From DTKD01 sp964494345 (GTDB lineage: Bacteria > Armatimonadota > UBA5829): a DNA stretch of 64,000 bases. Under the pieces are notes generated by a model that saw nothing but the letters and a program-made list of their open reading frames with translations, was not told the DNA's origin and did not search any database. Below are positions 9,997 through 18,503 of the stretch, piece by piece. Location of the stretch: positions 186,001 through 250,000 of the forward strand of contig CAZBSI010000003.1 of assembly GCA_964494345.1 (NCBI GenBank). The letters are read 5' to 3'. Positions within the stretch are counted from its first letter, which is position 1, and every line of letters begins with the position of its first letter. The position numbers were made by a program, and so were the translations under genes.

Positions 9997-10192
9997 GAAG
10001 GGAGTAACGCGAAAGCCAGAAAGGGGCGAAATTAAGAAAATACTGAAAGGGGTTGTACGGTGGTGATTCGGAGATCACCACCGATCGAAGAAGGGAAGGG
10101 AATAACGCGAAAGCCAGAAAGAAGCGAAATAAAGAAAATACTGAAAGGGGTTGTGCGGTGGTGATTCGGAGATCACCACCGATCGAAGAAGG
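9997..10192 (+). repeat. 98-bp tandem duplication (module B), two copies
   Basis: Copy 1 (9997-10094) and copy 2 (10095-10192) are near-identical with a period of 98 bp. Each starts with an A/G-rich part (GAAGGGARTAACGCGAAAG) and ends with a palindromic part containing GGTGGTGATTC and GAGATCACCACC, which can form a hairpin. The A/G-rich part recurs at about 31372, 47236 and 51021. Together with an R1 element it fills the 314-bp gap between the beta-galactosidase and PEP carboxykinase genes. The small open frame across it is unlikely to be coding. Confidence 0.85.
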
Positions 10193-10231
10193 GAAAAAGC
10201 AGATTCCTCGCTTCGCTCGGAATGACAGGGG
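10193..10231 (+). repeat. R1 interspersed hairpin repeat, copy a
   Basis: The element runs GAAAAAGCAG, then arms ATTCC/GGAAT around a TCGCTTCGCTC core, then TGACA. On the opposite strand the core reads GCGAAGC, a very stable mini-hairpin. Copies are at 24819, 47351, 51139 and 60543, plus an inverted copy at 60648. Confidence 0.8.
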
Positions 10232-10235
10232 TTGA

Positions 10236-11849
10236 TTAGAACTCCGCTGATCTCTTGATTTCGAGTTTTAAGCCGGGGATTGCTTCTATGTATTCGGCGC
10301 GTTCCAGGCGGGCGGCGGCTATGAGGTAGTCTATTCTCGCCTGCGAATAATGCCGGTTCAGTTGATACTTTTCCAAATCAAGATCCGGGATTGATTCCGG
10401 CGTCTCAACCATCCAGTTTGGGTCCTCTCGCCAGTTGATTGACCCACGCGAGATAGCTCGAATAATCGCCGACATCTCATCTATTTCCACACGAGTGACC
10501 TTTTTTCTGACCCTGCGCGCACCATCTAAGCCCAGTTCGACGAGTTCCCCCACCCCGCCGGTATTCAGCATATAACATTCGACCTTATCCTGATAGGACT
10601 TTATCAGCTCATAAAAAGCGTTCGCCTCGTCGGCTGGTTCGGCGATTAGCAGCGGGTTGCCGGCGATATCCCTGGCGTCCGGGCCGGTCGAATCAAAGGT
10701 TTCTGAAAGTAGAAACGCTACAGCAGCCTGTTCCGGGGTGAGTCTGCTTGCGATGGGAATTACCGTGTATTTGCGCACCATAAAAGCCACAATCAGCCCA
10801 TCAAGTTCGTCAATCGAAGGCAGATCAATTGTGGACGCGGCGATATCGCCGAGATCTTCTCTCTGTATGGTCGCCCGGCCGTTGGCCGTAAGGGTTCGAT
10901 CGTCAAAATAGACGTTGCCTTCGTAGTCTACTACAACATTGTCGAGAAGCGCCAATTGTGACGTGGCGGCGCGATACAGAGCAGGGTGCACTTTCGAACC
11001 GAGGCCTTCTGTTTTTATATAGAATCCTCGCTCCGAGCCCAACGCAGCGCCGTTGTCGCCCCAAAATACCACATCGTCCTGAGACACCTCGACGCCCTCG
11101 CCGGGCAAATCCAAGCCGTGGTCTGAACATATATGAGTGGTCTTGCCTGAGGCTGACATACCGAACAGCAGCATTCCTAACTTGCGGATGTCGCCATCCG
11201 GTCCGGCTGCTCGGATAATCTTCGTGCCTGCATGCAGCCCTAAAAGCCCTTGCTGCCTGGCTTTCCACATAGCCATTCGCAGAAATGCGTTCTTGGCCTC
11301 TCCATAATAATCCGTGCCGAGAACATAGGTTACGCCGAGTTCCGGAAAGACAAGTATCTGCCGATCCCTTTCCTGCCATTCCGGAATAAAGACCGTTATA
11401 AGACGATCCCCGCCCTGGTGTCTGCTTGGAAACAGGGTCTGCATTACCTGATGAGCCAACCGCGCCGATTCTTTTCTGTAGGTGGATAGATATAACGTAC
11501 ACTCAGGGGCAAAGCTGTCGTTGTCCCCCACCCTGCAATCGACTTTTAGCAGCGGCGTCTTTTTGAGATACCGATGAAGCGCACGCACGGTCTCGGCTGC
11601 GTGTTTGGTTATGTCACGTTTTTTTGATGTCGACAGATCCGGCAGCACTCGCCTGCTGCCGAGGTTAACTGTCAACGCCGCGCTTTGATTTTTGACCGTG
11701 GAGACATAATTTACGTTGCCAAACACCGTCGCTCTGCCGAATTCTTTGGCCCGTCGACAGATTTCGTCGGAAGTAAGCGAATATACATTCGGCTGCTCCG
11801 ATAACTCCAGAATAGTACGCTCGACGCCATCCAGCAGGGGTTGGGGCAC
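10236..11849 (-). CDS. pckA: Phosphoenolpyruvate carboxykinase (ATP), divergent
   Basis: A 537-residue protein of PEP carboxykinase (ATP) length, converting oxaloacetate and ATP to PEP, CO2 and ADP for gluconeogenesis. The PEPCK P-loop is clear (GMSASGKT, residues 230-237) and is followed by an acidic metal-binding stretch (SQDDVVFWGD) where the canonical enzyme has its kinase-2 motif. GTDYYGEAKN at about 179 matches the GTDYAGE motif of the family. The usual HCSANVG segment is replaced by LHAGTKII, so this is a divergent branch. The start is GTG at 11849, preceded by AGGTGAT. The gene stands alone, with repeats downstream and the promoter of the giant gene upstream, divergent. Confidence 0.8.
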   Translation of the reverse strand: MPQPLLDGVERTILELSEQPNVYSLTSDEICRRAKEFGRATVFGNVNYVSTVKNQSAALTVNLGSRRVLPDLSTSKKRDITKHAAETVRALHRYLKKTPLLKVDCRVGDNDSFAPECTLYLSTYRKESARLAHQVMQTLFPSRHQGGDRLITVFIPEWQERDRQILVFPELGVTYVLGTDYYGEAKNAFLRMAMWKARQQGLLGLHAGTKIIRAAGPDGDIRKLGMLLFGMSASGKTTHICSDHGLDLPGEGVEVSQDDVVFWGDNGAALGSERGFYIKTEGLGSKVHPALYRAATSQLALLDNVVVDYEGNVYFDDRTLTANGRATIQREDLGDIAASTIDLPSIDELDGLIVAFMVRKYTVIPIASRLTPEQAAVAFLLSETFDSTGPDARDIAGNPLLIAEPADEANAFYELIKSYQDKVECYMLNTGGVGELVELGLDGARRVRKKVTRVEIDEMSAIIRAISRGSINWREDPNWMVETPESIPDLDLEKYQLNRHYSQARIDYLIAAARLERAEYIEAIPGLKLEIKRSAEF

Positions 11850-11928
11850 GGATAATCACCTCAGACAATAGATACTTCGAGAATTATAGCCATAGACCGG
11901 GGGTTGGTCAAACCCACAGCCCAAATCC

Positions 11929-11972
11929 CGGTAATGTTACCGCTTGACCTGTTGCTGGTAATCGTGCATACT
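11929..11972 (+). promoter_or_regulatory. Promoter with abutting palindromic operator for the first giant gene
   Basis: TTGACC (11944-11949) and CATACT (11967-11972) are spaced by 17 bp with a TG just before the -10, a good sigma-70 pattern. A 14-bp palindrome CGGTAATGTTACCG (11929-11942; arms CGGTAA/TTACCG) ends 1 bp before the -35, a typical place for a regulator site. The second giant gene has the near-identical arrangement TTGACT-17-CATACT. Confidence 0.6.
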
Positions 11973-11978
11973 GTCTAT

Positions 11979-12231
11979 AGCTGAGCATAGAGCAGGCTGG
12001 CAGTACTGTGGCGCTTATCGGGCGTGCCCAACAGGATGCAGAGACATCCGCGGATAAGCTTAGCGGCGGGATGGGTTTATCCACCTAAGCACGAATCCTC
12101 AACATTATTACCACCCGAAGCGCTTCATCACGCCTGCAATTTCTATCTCTGTTAGGCCGGAAACATAATTTACCCGCTTGCATTCTACTATTAATTCACT
12201 ATCAAAACAAAAGTATAAAGGAGGGTATGGA
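11979..12231 (+). promoter_or_regulatory. Long structured 5' leader of the first giant gene
   Basis: About 250 nt of untranslated leader follow the predicted start site. A long helix GCTTATC (12013-12019) / GATAAGC (12053-12059) encloses a hairpin GGATG (12034-12038) / CATCC (12045-12049). A second helix TTAG (12060-12063) / CTAA (12085-12088) encloses GGAT/ATCC (12069-12082). A palindrome GAAGCGCTTC is at 12117-12126. I compared it by eye with the common riboswitch consensus sequences I know and found no match. The ribosome site AAAGGAGG is at 12217-12224. Confidence 0.4.
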
Positions 12232-15200
12232 ATGCATCTTAAAACGTGCAATCGTTTTCTGATAATGTGCATTTGTTTATGCGCATTATCAGTGCTTGTG
12301 GCTGCACCTGCGTTTGCCTATTGGGCGAACTCAGGCGAGAAAAACCCGACCAGCTTTTACAACGGCACCGGTTCCTGGGGAAGTGGCACAAGCTGCAGCA
12401 GGGACTATTGGTACTGCTGGGCGATCAATGACACCAACGTCAAATTGGGCCAAACGGTAACGTGGAATCACGGCTGGACGTGGGCCGGACGTGGTTGGTT
12501 CCAGGAGGAGTTCTGGCGGCCGGGATACTTTAGCGGCAGCGTAGCCTATTCTAAGGCAAAGAGCATAAACACCGGCGGCGCCGTTAGCGATGCTTCGAAG
12601 CAGACTTATACTACCTGCTCTCAAGGCTGCGACTGGATAACTCTATGGACGGGCGCTGTTGCTAATGTTGCCAACCGTAACGGCGTTTTTATCGACACCA
12701 AAGAGAACATTGACTCTTGTAAGCCGGCCGGAAGCTCCATTACGATGGTTGGCCAGGTAAAAGGCTTTGGTGACAGATGGTCATATCTTAATAAGTGGGT
12801 TGTCTTGGGCCCGTTTAGTTCGACTTCTCTTGCCAATGCAAACGGCCTTGACGAAGCGAACCTGTATTTCTATCCATATATCGAGACCAATAAAGGGACA
12901 GCTATTGTAGATGGTCTGTTTGGCGGAAAGAAGCCTGTGGCTCACGACGCCGGAGACTGCAACAACGCAAACACCCTAAATTTTGGCACCCTATGGAATA
13001 AAAATGCAGACCAGGCTGGCTATGCTATGGCGTGGGTATATGCGCCTGGCGGAGCAGGGCCAAAGTTTGCAATCGGTTCTGACGACGGCTGCAAAATCTG
13101 GCTGAACGGCACCGTCATCCATACAAATGATAAAGCACGTGGCTTAATCCGAGATGAGGACGTAACTGCTTCTAAGAGCATGCCTTCTGGATGGAGCAGA
13201 GTGCTCTTTAAGATACAGCAGGGGCCTGGCGGCGGAAGTTGGGAAGGTACGATGAGCCTTCGCAACGGTGGTGATGTTAATCAGGAAGAAGGCAGCGTCG
13301 ACTTCCAGACACACCGCTACGATGGCTATAGTATCTTCAACGAGCAGGACGGCTGGTTCCCTAAGATGACGCTGTCCAACTTCAACGGCGTCGCCAATCC
13401 TGCGCACGGTCTTACCATATATACGAACAATACCACAGTCACAGCGAGTGGTACTGTTACTGCGCAGTTCATTCCTTTCTGGAAGACCGGATACTATCAG
13501 TGGGGCCGAGGGCTTTCCGGCGCCGATACGTACTATAAATTCACCACCAATAGTACCGCTACCTGGTCTCATACCGAGACTAATGTAACCGGCTATAGAC
13601 GACTCCACTTCTTCGGAATCAGCAAATCTGGTCGAACATCCGGCCAGGCGAGTGGTTCCAGTGGTGGATGGACCTATAACGGCACTGGTAACTGTGCCTG
13701 GGGTGCGGTTTTCGTAGATAACGTTGCTCCTAACAACCCGAGCTTCTCCAGCGTGAACGCAGTCAGCCCGACTCAGATCAACCTGGCCTGGGCTATTCCT
13801 CTGGACAAGGGCGTTGGCGTAGCTGATGGCGCTGCTGAGGACTCAGACAGCACCAATGGCGGAAGTTGCCACTATCGCCGAGGCGATGTCGGCGTTAACG
13901 TTCGCCGTGGCGGCACATCGGTCTACGGCTGGGGTACTGGAACATCGTTTAACAACACCGGACTTACCCCGAATACTCAATATACTTTTGATATTGCCGC
14001 TCGCGACAACACCAGCCAGTCGAGGGGTGCGTGGGCAAATACGACCAACTATGTTGGCTCCACTTCTGTTTATACGCTTTCTCCGGCTCCTGTCGCCAAC
14101 AGCGTTACCCCGAGCACAACTACTCCGTGCCAGGGCGCCAGCGTTGTATGGACAAACAACCTCGGTTGGGGCGCAGGCGGAGTTGAGTATTTCAGATATG
14201 CATGGGACAAGAGCGCCACACACACCTGGACCGACACCGAAACCAAGTGGAGCAGCGGTACTCTTTCCCTGGTTCCGACTTCCGGCGGAACGTGGTATCT
14301 GCACGTAAAGAGCTACAATGCCGGCGATGTTGCTAACGGAAGCTATGATTATTCCGTGGCTGCGAATGCGACCTTCTCTGTTGGAACCATAACTGGCGGC
14401 GGCGGATCTGCCTGCGGAAGCATCGACCCGTCTGCAATGACCTACAGCGGCGGTTCCGGCGGCGGAGCGCTGACTTATCAGTGGTACTCTGTGGAGGGCG
14501 CTGGTTCCCCGACTATCAACGACACCGAGATCACTGGTGCGACGGGTGCGTCTTATGATCCGCCTGCGGGTCTGACCACTACGACGACATATAACGTGCT
14601 GGTTACTCCGACTTGTGGCACGGCTGCATTTACAGCAACGCCGGTAACAGTTACTGTCACCCCGGCGCCGGCCGTACCGACGAACGCTTCGACTAATGCT
14701 CGATGCGGCTCGGGTAACGTCGACTTCTCCGCAACGCCTGACACGGGTTGCACAATCAAGTGGTATTCTGCCGCTACAGGCGGAGTGGTTGTCAGCACGG
14801 CTAATCCGTATACTGAAAACCTCAGCGCCACCCAGACCTACTACGCGGCAAGCGTGAATGGGGAAGGCTGCGAGAGCACGACGAGATTGGCTGTAACAGG
14901 CACAATCAATGACGCGCCTGCGGCTCCGACTAATGCTTCAAGCAACTCTCGATGCGGCGCTGGCGATGTCGTCTTCTCGGTGACTGCTGCCCAGGACAGC
15001 AGCGTGAAGTGGTATGACGCAGCTACCGGCGGCAACGTCGTGAGCACTGCTAATCCATACACTGCCAGCCTCAGCAGCACGACCACTTACTACGCTGCAA
15101 GCGTAGGCGACGATTGCGAGAGCGCGACTCGAACGGCGGTTACAGGAACTGTCTTTGCGATTCCTGCCGCACCGACCAACGCTTCGACTAACGTCCGCTG

Positions 15201-18147
15201 CGGATCCGGCGAGATAGAGTTCTCCGTGGAAGTGGAGAGCGGCTGCTCCGTGAAGTGGTATGACGCTGCTACTGGTGGCAATGTGATAAGCACTGCCAAC
15301 CCGTATGCTGAGGACATAGAAGCTACGACAACATATTACGCAGCAAGCGTAAGTGCGGATGGCTGCGAGAGCGATACTCGAACCGCCGTCACCAGCACTA
15401 TCAACGAGGTCCCTGATGCACCGACCAATCCTTCTGCAAACGCGATTTGCGGCGGAGGTGAGATCGACTTCAGCGTAACCCCGGCTGATGGTTGCACGGT
15501 GAAGTGGTATGATGCAGAGACCGGCGGAAATGTGGCAAGCACCGCTAACCCGTATTCTGCTGAACTCTCTGAGACTACTACTCTGTATGCTGTCAACGTT
15601 ACAACCAATGGCTGCGAGAGCGCTGAGCGCACCGCAGTCACGGGCACTGTCAACGCCATACCTGCCGAGCCGACCAATGCTTCGGAAAACTCTCGGTGTG
15701 GTGAAGGTCTCGTCGACTTTGAAGTAAGTGTCGATGAAGGCTGCACGGTCAGATGGTATGACGCTGAGACGGATGGCAATGTGGTAAGCACTGCCAACCC
15801 GTACGCTGCGGAACTCTCTGAGACTACTACTCTCTATGCCGCCAGCGTAAGCGCAGACGGTTGCGAGAGCGAGCTCAAGACTGCCGTCACCAGCACCATA
15901 TTCGACATCCCGGCTGCTCCGACTAACCCGTCCAGCAACTCCAGTTGTGGGTCAGGCGCAGTCGCATTTGCAGTCGCCGTGGATGATGGATGCTCTGTCA
16001 AGTGGTATGACGCCGCTACCGGTGGGAACATGGTGAGCACTGCTAACCCGTATTCTACTAACCTGATGGCTACCACAACAATCTACGCTGCCAGCATTAG
16101 TGCAAACGGCTGCGAGAGTGCGACAAGGACTGCCGTTACAGGCACGGTAAACGCCATTCCCGCTGCTCCGGTCGATGCTTCTATGAACGACCGCTGCGGC
16201 GCTGGTGAAGTTGACTTCGAGGTCAGCGTCGACGATGGCTGCTCTGTCCGGTGGTATGATGCCGCTACTGGTGGTAACGTGGTAAGCACCGCTAATCCGT
16301 ATACTGCGGATATATCTGCTACCACAACCCTGTTCGCCGCCACGGTAAGCGCGGCCGGATGTGAGAGCGCTGCGCGCACGGCGTGTACCAGCGTTATCAA
16401 TCCTCTGCCCGCAGCTCCGAGCGATGCGTCTAACAACGCTCGCTGTGGCGCCGGTACGGTTGCGTTTGAGGTTACTCCGGATACTGGTTGCACAGTGAGA
16501 TGGTATGCTGCTGCCAGCGGCGGCGTTCCTGTAAGCATTGCCAACCCGTATTCGGCAAACCTGTCTGAGACTACTACTCTCTACGCCACCAGCGTAAGCG
16601 CTGCCGGTTGTGAGAGCGAGACAAGGACGGCTGTAACCGGTGCTATTAATATCGTGCCGGGCGCGCCGACCAATGCTTCTGATAACTCTATCTGCGGCGC
16701 CGGCGAAGTTGACTTCGAGGTAACCGCTGCTGATAACTGCACGGTCAAGTGGTATGATGCGGCTACCGGTGGCAATGTAGTGAGCACTGCCAACCCGTAT
16801 ACTGCTGAACTGACCGAGACTACTACTCTGTATGCTGCCAGCGTGAGCGTTGATGGCTGCGAGAGTGAGTCTAGATTGGCTGTCACGAGCACCGTCAATG
16901 ATCTGCCCGCGGCTCCGGCTGACCCGTCTGCAAATGCAATTTGCGGCGAGGGTTCGGTTGCCTTTGGTGTGAGCGTTGGTGAGGGCTGCTCGGTTAAGTG
17001 GTATGACGCTGCTACAGGCGGCAACCTGGTGAGCACAGCCAACCCGTATACTGCTGAACTGGCCGAGACTACTACTCTGTATGCTGCCAGCGTAAACGCT
17101 GATGGCTGCGAGAGTGCGACAAGGACTGCTGTAACCGGCACCGTCAACGAGATACCTGAGGCTCCGGCCGATGCTTCCGAGAACGCCATCTGTGGCGCGG
17201 GCGAGGTCGACTTCGAGGTGAGCGTTGATGAGGGTTGCACGGTTAAGTGGTATGATGCTGCAACTGGTGGCAATGTAGTGAGCACTGCCAACCCGTATAC
17301 TGCTGAATTGGCCGAGACTACTACTCTGTATGCTGCCAGCGTGAGCGCTGATGGCTGCGAGAGTGAGTCGAGGACAGCCGTAACAAGCACGATTAACGAG
17401 GCTCCTGACGCTCCGACGAACGCTTCTGCTAATGTTCGCTGCGGCGTTGGTGATCTTGACTTCTCCGCGACAGCCGGCGATGGTTGCACCATTGCGTGGT
17501 ATGACGCGGCGACCGGTGGTAATCTGGTCAGCACGGCTAATCCTTACGCGGCCAGCCTGTCTGAGACTACTACTCTCTACGCTGCCAACGTCAGCGCTGC
17601 TGGCTGCGAGAGCGAGAGACTGGCGGTTACGGGAACCGTGTTCTTTGACGAGGGTTCTATCCTTGCCGCAAAGCAGGCTGAAGTGGGCGCGCCGATTGAG
17701 CTCGGCAATAAGGCGCTCTACTTCAAGGGTGATGGCTTCGGTTACATCGAAGAAGCCAACCGCATCCACGGTATTCGAATCGAGGGTGCGATAGCTGCTG
17801 GTGAGGATTCTATCGTCAGCTTGATAGGTACACGAGGCGTCACGTCTGAAGGCGAGCCGTGCATAACGGTAAGCCAGATGACGGCGGCAGGTGCGGGTAC
17901 GATTGCTCCCTGGGGAACCAATGGCAAATCGTTCCAGTTTAACCTGCTCGACGGCCTTTGCGCTAAGACCTGGGGTCAGGTAAAGTGGGGTTCGATTGAT
18001 GGCAATTCTTATGTTGTCACGACCGGCTCTGCGGATACTGAGATCAAGGTCATAACCAAATCCGCCCCGACCGTGAGCGAAGGCGACTTCGTGATCGTGA
18101 CGGGAGCTGTCGGATTCGGCAACATTCGGGTGATCTACGCTAAGTAA
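12232..18147 (+). CDS. Giant secreted Ig-like repeat protein 1
   Basis: A 1971-residue secreted protein of unknown role. The ATG at 12232 follows AAAGGAGG by 7 nt, which rejects the in-frame codon at 12178. A signal peptide (about residues 1-32, ending PAFA) precedes a mature start YWAN. Residues about 33-500 include an SDDGCKIWLNG segment near 283, typical of PA14/carbohydrate-binding-like beta domains. A fibronectin-III-like domain lies at about 500-616. Residues about 813-1804 are 12 tandem Ig-like units of about 83 residues (Ig_7/CHU_C-associated type), each with cysteines near unit positions 13, 28 and 68. The last 165 residues form a beta-rich domain almost identical to that of the next gene, possibly OB-fold-like. 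No sortase, PEP-CTERM or SLH anchor was seen. Likely a cell-surface adhesin or fibre (inference). Confidence 0.85.
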   Translation: MHLKTCNRFLIMCICLCALSVLVAAPAFAYWANSGEKNPTSFYNGTGSWGSGTSCSRDYWYCWAINDTNVKLGQTVTWNHGWTWAGRGWFQEEFWRPGYFSGSVAYSKAKSINTGGAVSDASKQTYTTCSQGCDWITLWTGAVANVANRNGVFIDTKENIDSCKPAGSSITMVGQVKGFGDRWSYLNKWVVLGPFSSTSLANANGLDEANLYFYPYIETNKGTAIVDGLFGGKKPVAHDAGDCNNANTLNFGTLWNKNADQAGYAMAWVYAPGGAGPKFAIGSDDGCKIWLNGTVIHTNDKARGLIRDEDVTASKSMPSGWSRVLFKIQQGPGGGSWEGTMSLRNGGDVNQEEGSVDFQTHRYDGYSIFNEQDGWFPKMTLSNFNGVANPAHGLTIYTNNTTVTASGTVTAQFIPFWKTGYYQWGRGLSGADTYYKFTTNSTATWSHTETNVTGYRRLHFFGISKSGRTSGQASGSSGGWTYNGTGNCAWGAVFVDNVAPNNPSFSSVNAVSPTQINLAWAIPLDKGVGVADGAAEDSDSTNGGSCHYRRGDVGVNVRRGGTSVYGWGTGTSFNNTGLTPNTQYTFDIAARDNTSQSRGAWANTTNYVGSTSVYTLSPAPVANSVTPSTTTPCQGASVVWTNNLGWGAGGVEYFRYAWDKSATHTWTDTETKWSSGTLSLVPTSGGTWYLHVKSYNAGDVANGSYDYSVAANATFSVGTITGGGGSACGSIDPSAMTYSGGSGGGALTYQWYSVEGAGSPTINDTEITGATGASYDPPAGLTTTTTYNVLVTPTCGTAAFTATPVTVTVTPAPAVPTNASTNARCGSGNVDFSATPDTGCTIKWYSAATGGVVVSTANPYTENLSATQTYYAASVNGEGCESTTRLAVTGTINDAPAAPTNASSNSRCGAGDVVFSVTAAQDSSVKWYDAATGGNVVSTANPYTASLSSTTTYYAASVGDDCESATRTAVTGTVFAIPAAPTNASTNVRCGSGEIEFSVEVESGCSVKWYDAATGGNVISTANPYAEDIEATTTYYAASVSADGCESDTRTAVTSTINEVPDAPTNPSANAICGGGEIDFSVTPADGCTVKWYDAETGGNVASTANPYSAELSETTTLYAVNVTTNGCESAERTAVTGTVNAIPAEPTNASENSRCGEGLVDFEVSVDEGCTVRWYDAETDGNVVSTANPYAAELSETTTLYAASVSADGCESELKTAVTSTIFDIPAAPTNPSSNSSCGSGAVAFAVAVDDGCSVKWYDAATGGNMVSTANPYSTNLMATTTIYAASISANGCESATRTAVTGTVNAIPAAPVDASMNDRCGAGEVDFEVSVDDGCSVRWYDAATGGNVVSTANPYTADISATTTLFAATVSAAGCESAARTACTSVINPLPAAPSDASNNARCGAGTVAFEVTPDTGCTVRWYAAASGGVPVSIANPYSANLSETTTLYATSVSAAGCESETRTAVTGAINIVPGAPTNASDNSICGAGEVDFEVTAADNCTVKWYDAATGGNVVSTANPYTAELTETTTLYAASVSVDGCESESRLAVTSTVNDLPAAPADPSANAICGEGSVAFGVSVGEGCSVKWYDAATGGNLVSTANPYTAELAETTTLYAASVNADGCESATRTAVTGTVNEIPEAPADASENAICGAGEVDFEVSVDEGCTVKWYDAATGGNVVSTANPYTAELAETTTLYAASVSADGCESESRTAVTSTINEAPDAPTNASANVRCGVGDLDFSATAGDGCTIAWYDAATGGNLVSTANPYAASLSETTTLYAANVSAAGCESERLAVTGTVFFDEGSILAAKQAEVGAPIELGNKALYFKGDGFGYIEEANRIHGIRIEGAIAAGEDSIVSLIGTRGVTSEGEPCITVSQMTAAGAGTIAPWGTNGKSFQFNLLDGLCAKTWGQVKWGSIDGNSYVVTTGSADTEIKVITKSAPTVSEGDFVIVTGAVGFGNIRVIYAK
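14668..17643 (+). repeat. 12-unit in-gene repeat array (about 249 bp per unit)
   Basis: Twelve tandem units of about 83 codons encode the Ig-like domains of giant protein 1. Each unit begins P-x-x-P and carries an RCG-type, a GC-x-VKWY and a GCES motif. Units 1-9 correspond in order to the 9 units of giant protein 2; units 10-12 are extra. Unit 12 is slightly shorter. Several adjacent units (9-11) are nearly identical at DNA level, suggesting recent unit duplication. Confidence 0.9.
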
Positions 18148-18169
18148 CGCCCGAAGCCGACGACAAACC

Positions 18170-18206
18170 AACCGGCCTGCTCAATTTAGAGCGGGCCGGT
18201 TTTTTA
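18170..18206 (+). terminator. Rho-independent terminator after giant gene 1
   Basis: ACCGGCC (18171-18177) pairs with GGCCGGT (18194-18200), extended by a GCTC/GAGC inner stem, and is followed by a run of Ts. The 22 bp between the stop codon and the stem are the same as after giant gene 2. Confidence 0.9.
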
Positions 18207-18328
18207 TGAGACTTGGCGCCTGTAACATTTTTGGCGAAATTACCGATTGCGGTGTCATATATAATGGAAGTTGAGTTGTGATACTGCCGGGCTTGTTCAG
18301 TAATATCAACTAAATGTAAGTCGATTAT

Positions 18329-18402
18329 GCGCCGGCGCAAGCTTGTGATTCACAACTACGTAATAGTACCAGGTTGACTCCACTGTAAAAACCACGCATA
18401 CT
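18329..18402 (+). promoter_or_regulatory. Promoter region of the second giant gene
   Basis: TTGACT (18374-18379), a 17-bp spacer and CATACT (18397-18402) copy the design of the first giant gene's promoter. Upstream are two palindromes, GCGCCGGCGC (18329-18338) and TTGTGATTCACAA (18343-18355), candidate regulator sites. A TATAAT box at 18260-18265 has no matching -35. The leader from about 18409 to the ATG is about 95 nt, shorter than in gene 1 and without obvious sequence similarity to it. Confidence 0.55.
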
Positions 18403-18503
18403 GAGATTGCGTGTAATTTTAAAGAGGGGCAAAGCTCAGTCGACCTTTGTCTCCGTCGAGTCGATCATATATTCTTTCGATAGGATTACGCGGAGGTGTG
18501 TGG

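Noticed and set aside
10053..10235. 60-residue open frame between lacZ and pckA
   Set aside because: It lies wholly in the duplicated module B and R1 elements, has no ribosome site, and its product resembles spurious peptides from R1-type repeats.
12178..12231. Earlier start for giant protein 1
   Set aside because: It would place a hydrophilic stretch before the signal peptide and ignore the strong AAAGGAGG site.
14668..17643. Possible CRISPR or minisatellite
   Set aside because: The period of about 249 bp is in frame and encodes Ig-like domains.
15952..18171. 739-residue open frame antisense to giant gene 1
   Set aside because: It is a by-product of the repetitive, Thr/Ser/Ala-rich coding pattern of the giant gene. 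It has no start context and no resemblance to a family; similar antisense frames lie across both arrays.
18260..18265. Promoter at TATAAT upstream of giant gene 2
   Set aside because: No -35 at the right distance; the TTGACT-17-CATACT pair nearer the gene is better.
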